Shown here: in pieces, positions 14,644 through 21,450 of the stretch
Numbering within the stretch: the stretch's first letter is position 1
Layout: each line of letters opens with the position of its first letter
DNA from: Parachlamydia sp.
Lineage (GTDB): Bacteria; Chlamydiota; Chlamydiia; Chlamydiales; Parachlamydiaceae
Assembly: GCA_021298935.1 (NCBI GenBank)
Contig: JAJTHR010000086.1
Location: forward strand, 1 to 22,131
Length of the DNA stretch: 22,131 nucleotides
Reading direction: 5' to 3'
Position numbers and translations under genes: made by a program
Notes under the pieces: model-generated
What the model was told of the DNA's origin: nothing
Databases searched by the model: none
The model's input: the letters and a program-made list of their open reading frames with translations, nothing else

Positions 14644-15807
14644 ATGCCTCTTCTCCCTTCATACAACCAATTGAAACAAAATTTTCTTTTGCCCCCTTAT
14701 TTGAAAGCTAAAGTGCTTGAAAATAGGCAAACCATTTCTGCTATTTTGAGCGGTAAAGATCCTAGAAAGCTATTAATCGTAGGGCCTTGCTCCATTCACG
14801 AGGCAAAATCTGCAATGGAATTTGGCAGAGGCTTGAATGACCTTTCAAAAGAAATCGAAAGTCAATTTTTTACAATCATGCGCGTCTATTGCGAAAAAGG
14901 GCGCACCTCAACTGGCTGGAAAGGGTACCTTTACGATCCCTTTTTGGATGGCTCCAACCAATTGGGAATCGGGATACAAAAAACTCGCGAACTGATGCTG
15001 GAATTGGCTCAACTGAATATTCATAACGGTTTGACTCAGCTTGAAAAAGATATGGTGACCATGGATGCATTGCAAATGCAATTACATTCGATTCGCAATC
15101 AAAAAAATGCCAAGACTTTTATTATCAAGCAAAAATTGCAAATGCAAATCGGTCAACTTGCCTCTCAAATAAAAAAACAAATTTTCCCAAAAATTCAGGA
15201 TGAATTATCAAGTCATTTAAATGGCTGCTATACTGCCGATCAACTAAAAAAATTGTCACGCACCTCTTATAGGGAAAGAATGGCCAAAAAAGGGAAAATG
15301 AAAACCACCTATTTGGACCTTTCCTCAAAAACAGGGCTGCGCGGAATGAGAGAAGCCATTCCCTTATTTAAAAATATAGGGACGTTTGCCGGCAAAACTG
15401 CCACCTGCATTAATTGGGCCTCATTAGGTTATGATTGCCTCGATGCTGCTCTTAACGATGATTTAGAACGATCCATCCGCATTGCCATGTCTGGAACTGC
15501 AGGAATATGGGCGGGCACCTATGTAACTGCTTATATTATTGGTAAAGCAGGCACAACATTGCTCGTTAGCACTCCCTTAGGCTGGGCTGTCGTTATTGTT
15601 GGTGCCTATGGAGCAGGTAATTTTGTAGGCAATCAGGCATTTGCAACCGTCGATAATGCTGTTAGCTATGTCATAAAATCCCTAAAACAAATAGGGGTTT
15701 CTAATCAAAAAGATGCTCATATTTGTGGGATTAAAAAATTTGTAAGTTCATCGATCGAAAAAATAAGCGATGCTTTTATTGATGAAAACAAATTTTTAAT
15801 TTATTAA
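14644..15807 (+). CDS. Chimaeric gene: truncated DAHP synthase (AroG-type) N-terminus fused in frame to toxin/effector C-terminus (copy B)
   Basis: The 387-residue ORF has two unrelated parts. Residues 1-127 are the start of a class I 3-deoxy-7-phosphoheptulonate synthase: GKDPRKLLIVGPCSIHEAKS, MRVYCEKGRTSTGWKGYLYD, DPFLDGSNQLGIGIQKTREL. Residues 128-387 match residues 163-415 of the protein at 12567, including the bilobed hydrophobic segment, and end in FIDENKFLIY. The switch lies at codon 128 (base 15025), in frame, with no stop or frameshift. The rest of the DAHP synthase TIM barrel is absent here and elsewhere in the window, so shikimate-pathway activity is very unlikely. A functional fusion or a recombination relic are both possible. 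There is no clear Shine-Dalgarno before 14644, so expression may rely on the original aroG signals. The gene for its membrane partner follows 17 nt later. Confidence 0.85.
   Translation: MPLLPSYNQLKQNFLLPPYLKAKVLENRQTISAILSGKDPRKLLIVGPCSIHEAKSAMEFGRGLNDLSKEIESQFFTIMRVYCEKGRTSTGWKGYLYDPFLDGSNQLGIGIQKTRELMLELAQLNIHNGLTQLEKDMVTMDALQMQLHSIRNQKNAKTFIIKQKLQMQIGQLASQIKKQIFPKIQDELSSHLNGCYTADQLKKLSRTSYRERMAKKGKMKTTYLDLSSKTGLRGMREAIPLFKNIGTFAGKTATCINWASLGYDCLDAALNDDLERSIRIAMSGTAGIWAGTYVTAYIIGKAGTTLLVSTPLGWAVVIVGAYGAGNFVGNQAFATVDNAVSYVIKSLKQIGVSNQKDAHICGIKKFVSSSIEKISDAFIDENKFLIY
15025..15506 (+). repeat. 482-bp direct repeat, copy B
   Basis: This is the second copy of 13053-13534. Most differences are single-base changes, many silent (for example CTGCTACACTGCTGAT versus CTGCTATACTGCCGAT). 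After 15506 protein similarity continues at a clearly lower level, with seven extra codons in copy B. The sharp left edge coincides with the aroG fusion junction. Confidence 0.9.
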
Positions 15808-15824
15808 TTATAAGAGAAAAATCT

Positions 15825-16424
15825 ATGTTACATGTCCAAAACGGTTTTTTAAGATTTATAAAAAATATTTTACCAATAAATTTTTCAATAATCTTAAATC
15901 AATTTTGTGCTATTTCCCTTGGCGTGTTTTTTAAATTTTTATTTATAGGAATATATCTATGGCTAACAGATAAAGATTTAAGTTGGATTGCAAACCCTAT
16001 GGGTTATTTAGGTTTATTTTTCTTCTATATTTTTTTTATTGAAATTTACTTCATTCTCGCCAATATCTCCTCATCTGTGTATTGGTTTTGCGCAAAAAAA
16101 AAAGGAGGGAGTGGGACATTTCCAGAAACATGCCTAACACTTATATTGACTGGTCTTTATACTTTTATTTTTGCAGGCTTTTCATTTTTATTCATTATAT
16201 TAGGATATAAATTAGATTCCTTTTTAGTTTGCATATTTTCTTTTTTTGGCTTAATAGCCTCATTAATATTCGGTATTGTTAAGATGAGCATTCAGACTGC
16301 CAAGATAAATGGCTTTCATTCAGACAGAGGAACTAATGTTTTTTTATGTGGCACACTTCTTCAATTGCCGTTTTATTATCAAATTTATAAATTAATAATT
16401 CATTATTACGAACCATTTATTTAA
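15825..16424 (+). CDS. Polytopic membrane protein, candidate immunity/partner protein (module copy B, shorter)
   Basis: The 199-residue paralogue of the protein at 13833 shares LANISSSVYWFCAKKKGGSG and FGIVKMSIQTAKIN plus FHSDRGTNVFL. Its first half is strongly diverged, and it ends at YYEPFI, about 30 residues before the copy A protein, so the last membrane segment is missing. It starts 17 nt after the chimaeric gene with a weak AAGAGA ribosome binding site, conserving the two-gene layout. An ISL3-type element begins 16 bp after its stop. The stop itself is not made by the element, so an earlier deletion or natural length variation is likely. Function as immunity protein is inferred from context. 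Confidence 0.55.
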   Translation: MLHVQNGFLRFIKNILPINFSIILNQFCAISLGVFFKFLFIGIYLWLTDKDLSWIANPMGYLGLFFFYIFFIEIYFILANISSSVYWFCAKKKGGSGTFPETCLTLILTGLYTFIFAGFSFLFIILGYKLDSFLVCIFSFFGLIASLIFGIVKMSIQTAKINGFHSDRGTNVFLCGTLLQLPFYYQIYKLIIHYYEPFI

Positions 16425-16440
16425 CTACTAGTCCCTTTGA

Positions 16441-16463
16441 GGCTCATCACGCAAATGAGTACC
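16441..16463 (+). repeat. Left terminal inverted repeat of the ISL3-type element
   Basis: This 23-bp repeat is identical to the reverse complement of 17747-17769. With one mismatch the match extends outward through TTTG. It begins with GG, as is common for ISL3 ends. Confidence 0.9.
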
Positions 16464-16560
16464 TGCCAGAGGAAGAAGGGGATAAACACCTAGTTTAGAT
16501 TAGTTGAAAAAAAGTGAAGCAGACATTTATTAATTCTCTTCGATTAAAAGGAGATTAAAT

Positions 16561-17763
16561 ATGCCTGCTTCAATGCTATATCATACCAATCAAATTGAGA
16601 ATGTTCAAGTCAAAACAGAGGAATACCACTCAGACAAAATAGTCTTTCACGTCCGCTTTATTCCTGACAAACCAATCTGTCCGTGCTGTTGCCATGATGG
16701 GAATACAGCAAAAGGTTTGAAGATACGAAAACTTCGTATGGCTCCCTTAGGGAATAAAATGGCTTTTCTAGCAGTAGAAATCCACCGCCTGCACTGTCTC
16801 AATTGCTGGCACACTTGGTGGCCTCCAATGCCGTTTGCCAAGCCTAAAAAACGAGTGACCCTATCCTTTGAAAAATATGTGATTGAACTAATGAAGTTTG
16901 CCACGATAGAGCATGTTTCCAAGTTTCTGGGTGTTTCGTGGAGTCTTGTGAAGAACATACACAAAGCACATCTGAGTAAAGAACATCGAAATCCGGATCT
17001 CAAATATATTCGATACATAGGTGTAGATGAGTTTAGTATCAGAAAAGGGCACGAATATATGACAATTTTTATTAACCTTGAAACGGGAGAGATCATCCAT
17101 GCCGTAGAGGGTAAAAGTATAGAAAGTGTAACCCCGTTCATTCTACAACTAAAGGAAAAGGCAATACAGCTCAAGGCTATAGCGATGGATATGAATGCAG
17201 CATATGCTTCAGCAACGAAAAAATACTTACCCGATGTCGATGTTGTATTCGATCGTTTTCACGTTGTGGCATTGCTTAACACAGCAATCGATGAAATACG
17301 CAGAGATCAGCAAGGTAAATGCAACGCGGTTGGCTTGAAAGTTATTAAAGGAATGAGATTCTTGCTCTTAAGTAATTATGAGAAACTTAATCCGAAAAAA
17401 CAAGATAGTCTGGAATGCCTGCTAGAAGTCAATAAGCCTATAGCGCTAGCTCATGCTATGAAAGAACAAATTCGGCTATTTTGGAGCAAGGGATCAGTAC
17501 AAGAAGGAGCAAAGTTTCTAGCATGGTGGATCATGGATGCGGTCGAATCTGGAATACATGAGCTACAAAAAACGGGAAGAACACTACTAAGGCATTGGAA
17601 AGGTCTTGTAAATTATTTCAAGCACCCTATTAGCAATGGAAAAACAGAAGGAATCAATAACAAGATTAAGACAATGAAGCGGCAAGCCTATGGATTTAGG
17701 GATATTGAGTATTTTAAATTGAGATTATATAATTTACATAAAGTTTGGTACTCATTTGCGTGA
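16561..17763 (+). CDS. ISL3-family transposase
   Basis: The 400-residue DDE transposase catalyses movement of the surrounding element. The N-terminal zinc-finger region has CPCCCH near 40-45 and HCLNCWHTW near 78-86. A helix-turn-helix-like stretch follows (VSKFLGVSWSLVKNIHKAHL). The DDE_Tnp_ISL3 catalytic core has Asp156 (GVDEFSIRKG), Asp210 (AMDMNAAY) and Glu363 (GKTEGINNKIKTMKRQAYGF). Length and motif spacing suit a functional enzyme with no frameshift. AAGGAG (16548-16553) lies 7 nt upstream of the ATG. The last five codons and the stop lie within the right inverted repeat. Confidence 0.95.
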   Translation: MPASMLYHTNQIENVQVKTEEYHSDKIVFHVRFIPDKPICPCCCHDGNTAKGLKIRKLRMAPLGNKMAFLAVEIHRLHCLNCWHTWWPPMPFAKPKKRVTLSFEKYVIELMKFATIEHVSKFLGVSWSLVKNIHKAHLSKEHRNPDLKYIRYIGVDEFSIRKGHEYMTIFINLETGEIIHAVEGKSIESVTPFILQLKEKAIQLKAIAMDMNAAYASATKKYLPDVDVVFDRFHVVALLNTAIDEIRRDQQGKCNAVGLKVIKGMRFLLLSNYEKLNPKKQDSLECLLEVNKPIALAHAMKEQIRLFWSKGSVQEGAKFLAWWIMDAVESGIHELQKTGRTLLRHWKGLVNYFKHPISNGKTEGINNKIKTMKRQAYGFRDIEYFKLRLYNLHKVWYSFA

Positions 17764-17769
17764 TGAGCC
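17747..17769 (+). repeat. Right terminal inverted repeat, overlapping the transposase 3' end
   Basis: This is the perfect reverse complement of 16441-16463. The transposase reading frame ends inside it (residues WYSFA and the TGA stop), so the end sequence is under both coding and transposase-binding constraint. Confidence 0.9.
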
Positions 17770-17820
17770 ACAAAAACTAACAAAACCATTTTTAACTGAG
17801 AACTGTTTAATATTACTTAA

Positions 17821-18465
17821 TTAAAGACGGAAATGCAAGGGCGCTTCAAAATGACATAATTCAGAAATGACGGGATGGGGGACCTCGAAAATGCCATGAT
17901 GCAGTCCAATGACCCCTGCTTCAAATAAGCTCTTTGCTCCGTATTTTTGATCCCCAACAATGGGACAGCCGATCTCTGCGAATTGGACCCTGATTTGGTG
18001 ATAGCGTCCGGTATCCAGTTCAATCTTCACTAAAAATCCGCGCAATGTTTCTTTAAGCATTTCAAATGAAAGAGTGGCCTTCTTGCCCCTGGGATTATTT
18101 TTTGAGACGATGGTCGCACGGTAGTCGTCATGGATCATATAATGCTCAAGAAGCCCCGTCGAGGGGGGCTTGTTTTCAAGAAGGGCAAAATAAGTTTTTT
18201 TAGCCTTTTTTTCACGAATCGAGGCATTTAAGCGGCTAAGCGCTTTGCTGGTCTTTGCAAAAACCACAATCCCGCTGACAGGCTTATCGAGGCGGTGGAT
18301 AGCCTCGAGAAAGACATTTCCAGGCTTCTTGTAAATCTCCTTCATCCATGATTTGGCAAGCCTTTCCAAGCTCTCTTGCTCAGTACCGCTTGGCTGGGTG
18401 AGCAATCCGCCCGGCTTATTAATGACGAGCAAATGGTTGTCTTCAAAAAGAATGGACAAATTCAT
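17821..18465 (-). CDS. RluA-family rRNA/tRNA pseudouridine synthase
   Basis: This enzyme converts uridine to pseudouridine in structured RNA. The 214 residues cover only the catalytic domain, without an N-terminal S4 domain, resembling RluA or TruC-size members. Signatures are INKPGGLLTQPS (15-26), the catalytic HRLDKPVSGIVVFAKT with Asp60, KTYFALLE, and the late TGRYHQIRVQFAEIGCPIVGD block that contacts RNA. It is the last gene of a three-gene operon and starts within the stop of the methyltransferase gene (ATGA, 4-bp overlap), so it is translationally coupled. The precise RNA target cannot be told. The adjacent insertion sequence ends 51 bp beyond its stop. Confidence 0.93.
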   Translation of the reverse strand: MNLSILFEDNHLLVINKPGGLLTQPSGTEQESLERLAKSWMKEIYKKPGNVFLEAIHRLDKPVSGIVVFAKTSKALSRLNASIREKKAKKTYFALLENKPPSTGLLEHYMIHDDYRATIVSKNNPRGKKATLSFEMLKETLRGFLVKIELDTGRYHQIRVQFAEIGCPIVGDQKYGAKSLFEAGVIGLHHGIFEVPHPVISELCHFEAPLHFRL

Positions 18466-19268
18466 CGGTTTTTTCTTTGCCGAAGGGCTTCATAAAGAAG
18501 CAGCGTCGTGGCCATGGCGACATTCAAGGAATCGGCCACACCCAGCATCGGTATGCGCACTTGGATGTCAGCTTCCTTCATCCAGCGCGCGCTTAAGCCG
18601 AGCTGTTCCGTCCCTACTGCAATGGCAATGGGCCTTGCCATGTCTACCTCGGTAAATTCTTTTTCCGCCTGAGGCGTCGCTGCCAAAATCGCCACACCTT
18701 CTCTCTTTAACCATGCCAGCGTTTCCTCTCCGGCCGCTTCCACTGTAGGCACCGTAAAAAGAGTCCCCACGCTTGCCCGCACGACATTGGGGTTGAAAAT
18801 ATCTGTGCAGCGGTCGCAGACGACTAACCCGTCTACTCCCACGGCATCGGAGGAGCGTAAAATAGTGCCCAGATTACCCGGTTTTTCAATCGCTTCCGCC
18901 ACCACAAACAGCGGAATAGAGTTTTTTCCCTTTTTAAGCTGATCTAAGGTGATTTTTCTGTGGGGAGCAATGGCGATTAAACCATCGGGCCGATCCCGAT
19001 AAGAGATTTTTTGAAACACTTTCTCGCTGCATTGGTAGACAACAACGCCTTCCAAGCGGGCTTTTTCAATCAAATTCCCTTCATTAGTCCCCAAGAAAAG
19101 GGTCGGGCAGATAAAAAGCGACTCGATTTGCCAGCCGGCTTCAATGGCCCGTAATAATTCCCGGTAGCCTTCAATGATAAAGCGCCCGCTGGTGTCCCGC
19201 TCTTTTTTATCTCTTAAATGAATCAGCTGTTTAATTTTGGGGTTTTGCAGGCTCGTTAAGTCGATCAT
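18462..19268 (-). CDS. TrmH/SpoU-family RNA 2'-O-ribose methyltransferase
   Basis: This SPOUT-superfamily enzyme methylates ribose 2'-OH in rRNA or tRNA using S-adenosylmethionine. With the start at 19268 it has 268 residues. An N-terminal substrate-binding domain (KIKQLIHLRDKKERDTSGRF, IIEGYRELLRAIEAG) is followed by the knotted domain. Motif 1 is EKPGNLGTILRSSDAVG (128-144), motif 2 AVGTEQLGLS (217-226) and motif 3 IPMLGVADSLNVAMATTLLL (239-258). A GTG start 15 nt earlier (19283) is possible, but the ATG at 19268 gives a 4-bp ATGA overlap with the preceding gene. The same coupling occurs with the following gene, so the ATG is preferred. The target nucleotide is unknown; the size fits RlmB/AviRb-like rRNA enzymes. 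Confidence 0.93.
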   Translation of the reverse strand: MIDLTSLQNPKIKQLIHLRDKKERDTSGRFIIEGYRELLRAIEAGWQIESLFICPTLFLGTNEGNLIEKARLEGVVVYQCSEKVFQKISYRDRPDGLIAIAPHRKITLDQLKKGKNSIPLFVVAEAIEKPGNLGTILRSSDAVGVDGLVVCDRCTDIFNPNVVRASVGTLFTVPTVEAAGEETLAWLKREGVAILAATPQAEKEFTEVDMARPIAIAVGTEQLGLSARWMKEADIQVRIPMLGVADSLNVAMATTLLLYEALRQRKNR

Positions 19269-20104
19269 AATTGCGCCACCCACCTGGCATACGTACCGCT
19301 TGGCACAGGTAGACTATTTTTCTCCCCCGTCAATACCATTTCGCCCGAATCGACAAAACCGCTTAAGCCCTCCATTGCCTGGCTGATCAAATGATGCATT
19401 GTAATGGGAGTAAAACCCGGCGTGTGGCAGGAAAATAAGATAAATAAGGGCTGGTTGCTCAAAAGCTCGCGGCAATCCTTCAAAAGGGACACTATTTCTT
19501 CTTCTATCTTAAATAATTCCCCTTTGGCACCCCGCCCAAAAGTGGGGGGATCTAAAATAATGGCCTCATAGCGCGATCCCCTTTTCTTTTCCCGCTGGAT
19601 GAATTTCTTGACGTCCTCAACAATCCAGCGGATGGGCGCCTGCTTCAAATCATTCAAATCCGCATTTTCCCTTGCCCAGGCCACCATCCCCTTGGAAGCA
19701 TCCAAATGGCATACGCTTGCGCCGGCTTTTGCCGCAGCAAGCGTTGAACCGCCCGAATAAGCAAATAAATTAAGCACCCTCGGTTTATTGTAAGGGCCAA
19801 GAGCCGTTTGGATCCATTCCCAAAAGGGCTTTTGTTCGGGAAAAATGCCCAAATGACCAAAGTCAGTAGGGGAAATCTTGAATTTGATCCCGGCCACTTC
19901 AATCACCCATTTTTCCGGCAGTTTGTTCAGGCCGCTCCAATTGTTTTCCCCCTCCCTTGAAAAAAGAGCATGGGTACGGTTCCAGTCGCCGGATGACAGG
20001 CTTTGCGACCAAACCGCTTGCGAGCAGGGGCGCGCGAGGACGTACTGGCCAAAACGCTCCAGCTTTTGGGCGGAGCCGCTGTCTAATAAAGAATAAGAAT
20101 TCAT
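19265..20104 (-). CDS. RlmI/COG1092-like class I SAM-dependent (rRNA) methyltransferase
   Basis: The 279-residue protein has a Rossmann-fold methyltransferase core: motif I RVLNLFAYSGGSTLAAAKAG (109-128), an acidic SAM-ribose residue in CHLDASKGMV (Asp135), and motif IV ILDPPTFGRG (183-192). LFILFSCHTPGF near 225-235 carries the Cys expected of m5C-type enzymes. This matches the RlmI family that methylates cytosine in 23S rRNA, but without its N-terminal PUA domain, so it is shorter than E. coli RlmI. The ATG at 20104 is preferred over a GTG at 20140 because conserved sequence begins soon after it and AGG/AAGG lies just upstream. It is the first gene of the RNA-modification operon, and its TGA overlaps the next ATG by 4 bp. 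Confidence 0.88.
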   Translation of the reverse strand: MNSYSLLDSGSAQKLERFGQYVLARPCSQAVWSQSLSSGDWNRTHALFSREGENNWSGLNKLPEKWVIEVAGIKFKISPTDFGHLGIFPEQKPFWEWIQTALGPYNKPRVLNLFAYSGGSTLAAAKAGASVCHLDASKGMVAWARENADLNDLKQAPIRWIVEDVKKFIQREKKRGSRYEAIILDPPTFGRGAKGELFKIEEEIVSLLKDCRELLSNQPLFILFSCHTPGFTPITMHHLISQAMEGLSGFVDSGEMVLTGEKNSLPVPSGTYARWVAQL

Positions 20105-20377
20105 AACCTTCAACCTAGTTAAAAGACTTATTATTAACACTTCTTAATAAAAAATAAATAATAATTACTGAAAGCGACATTAAACACTGATATAAAATGC
20201 GATACATATTAGCAATTAAACTTTCACAGAGCACTCAGAGAGAGGGGTTTCCAATGTTATAAATTGCTACCCAGTTAAATTCCCTCTGTGGGCTTTCTGG
20301 TAGTGTATTTGAGTATTTTGGCCCGCAATTTGCATTCTCTCCACTGTTCATTATTTAATCTGGATAAAGGAGAGGCT
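20105..20377. other. Divergent intergenic region with alternative inverted repeats
   Basis: This 273-bp region lies between divergent genes. CACAGAG (20225-20231) can pair with CTCTGTG (20284-20290). The AGAGGG at about 20240-20245 can instead pair with CCCTCT (20282-20287), so the two stems compete for the same 3' arm. The gene at 20378 has a GTG-started in-frame extension to 20288 that was rejected in favour of the ATG with a strong ribosome binding site. No clear promoter pair was identified. The repeats could be a structured leader or chance. Confidence 0.3.
20366..20372 (+). promoter_or_regulatory. Ribosome binding site fixing the start of the Ppx/GppA-like gene
   Basis: AAAGGAG lies 5 nt before the ATG at 20378. 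The longer frame from a GTG at 20288 has no such site, so this decides the start and places a membrane anchor at the very N-terminus. Confidence 0.75.
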
Positions 20378-21412
20378 ATGATTCAACCTTTAAAATGGTT
20401 TTTGATCTTTGCAGCACTCTTTAGTGTTGCAGTGATCGCATGGATTGCACTTCCAAGAGCATTCGAGCCTGCCGGCGAAATTCGGGCAGCTCTAGATATA
20501 GGATCCGGTGCCACTAACATGAAAGTGGCTAAAATTGATCCTAAAACAAATAAAATCATTCGGGTTCTTTATGATAAGTCCATCCCAGTTCCTTATCAAA
20601 AGCACCTTGAACAATCAGGAAATGACACCTTCGATCCTCAGGTGATGGAGCAAGGGATTCGGGCCATAAAAGAGCTTAAAGAAGCAGCCCTGTCTTATCA
20701 GGCCAAAAAAGTGATCGCTGTGGCAACCGCCGCGTTTCGGCAGGCCAAAAATGCACCTCAATTTGCCCGTGAAGTCGAAAGGCAAACAGGAGTGCAGGTG
20801 CGCATCATCAATCAGGACGAAGAGGGCATTCTGGCTTTTAGGGGAGCTCTCGCCGTCACGACAGCTGAACCGGAAAAAACAGTCGTATGGGACATTGGAG
20901 GCGGTAGCATGCAGCTGACCACCCTGACTCCTGCCGGGACTTATCTGGTTGAAAAAGGAAAAACAGCTTCAATTCCTTTTAAGAATGCCATTATAGAAAA
21001 AATTGAAAGAAAAAACCTGCAAGCCATTCAAACGCCAAACCCTATGGGTGGAAAAGAAATTCAGGCTGCTTTGAATTACGCCGCCCAGATGGCAGGTCAG
21101 ACCGATCGCTTCGTGGTGGAAAAAATCAGACACCCCGACACCAAGATGCTGGCTGTTGGAAGCTTATTTAATTATGGGATCCTTCCTCTCGTGCAAGGAA
21201 CTATTGTAAAAGAGGGAGAATTGACCCAAGCGATTGCCAAGATGGAAAATAAACCGGATGCCGACCTTCCGGGCGGCGCGCTTGCCGAAGTGGCAGTGTC
21301 AAACCCTGTTCTTGTCCTCGGTTACATGAGAGCCTTGCACATCCCGGAAGTTGAAGTAGTAAAGGTGAATAATGCTGACGGAGCGCTCACCTACCCTCCT
21401 TATTGGCAGTAA
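20378..21412 (+). CDS. Membrane-anchored Ppx/GppA-like phosphatase
   Basis: Members of this ASKHA-fold family hydrolyse polyphosphate or pppGpp. The 344-residue protein opens with a hydrophobic anchor or uncleaved signal (residues 5-25, KWFLIFAALFSVAVIAWIAL). The Ppx/GppA domain then shows the first phosphate loop ALDIGSGATNMKVAKID (38-54), the VATAAFRQAKN segment, INQDEEGILAFRGAL with the catalytic-type acidic pair, and the second phosphate loop WDIGGGSMQL (171-180). In typical members this loop reads DIGGGSTE, so Met178-Gln179 replace Thr-Glu, which may alter activity. Only the first domain is present, as in short Ppx2/GppA-like forms. Known members are cytoplasmic, so an anchor with the domain probably on the periplasmic side is odd. 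A strong terminator follows. Confidence 0.85.
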   Translation: MIQPLKWFLIFAALFSVAVIAWIALPRAFEPAGEIRAALDIGSGATNMKVAKIDPKTNKIIRVLYDKSIPVPYQKHLEQSGNDTFDPQVMEQGIRAIKELKEAALSYQAKKVIAVATAAFRQAKNAPQFAREVERQTGVQVRIINQDEEGILAFRGALAVTTAEPEKTVVWDIGGGSMQLTTLTPAGTYLVEKGKTASIPFKNAIIEKIERKNLQAIQTPNPMGGKEIQAALNYAAQMAGQTDRFVVEKIRHPDTKMLAVGSLFNYGILPLVQGTIVKEGELTQAIAKMENKPDADLPGGALAEVAVSNPVLVLGYMRALHIPEVEVVKVNNADGALTYPPYWQ

Positions 21413-21423
21413 TCTGATCTCTT

Positions 21424-21450
21424 AAGAGCGGCGGTTCTGCCGCTCTTTTT
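21424..21450 (+). terminator. Intrinsic terminator of the Ppx/GppA-like gene
   Basis: A 9-bp GC-rich stem, AAGAGCGGC (21424-21432) with GCCGCTCTT (21439-21447), encloses the loop GGTTCT. The T-run begins within the stem's 3' end and continues to 21450. It lies 11 bp after the stop of the plus-strand gene. Its T-run overlaps the stop codon of the convergent gene, and on that strand no T-tract follows, so it serves the plus strand only. Confidence 0.92.

Larger units (their letters stand above)
16441..17769 (+). mobile_element. ISL3-family insertion sequence, complete
   Basis: The element is 1329 bp with perfect 23-bp terminal inverted repeats at 16441-16463 and 17747-17769, both beginning GGCTCATCACGC when read inward. 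One intact DDE transposase gene fills it. The flanks (CCCTTTGA on the left, ACAAAAAC on the right) do not form the 8-bp target duplication expected of this family. It may therefore have been reshuffled by recombination, or the duplication has decayed. It sits between the second module and the rRNA-modification operon. Confidence 0.92.

Noticed and set aside
16647..17174. 175-codon minus-strand ORF inside the transposase gene
   Set aside because: Antisense shadow of a conserved DDE transposase region.
16433..17777. 8-bp target site duplication for the ISL3 element
   Set aside because: The bases just outside the repeats (CCCTTTGA and ACAAAAAC) do not match, even allowing for a slightly extended inverted repeat.
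17790..17820. Terminator hairpin after the pseudouridine synthase gene
   Set aside because: The repeated AACTG units there are direct, not inverted, repeats and form no useful stem.
21424..21450. Bidirectional terminator for both convergent genes
   Set aside because: On the minus strand the stem is followed by AAGAGATCAG with no T-run, so only the plus-strand function is supported.
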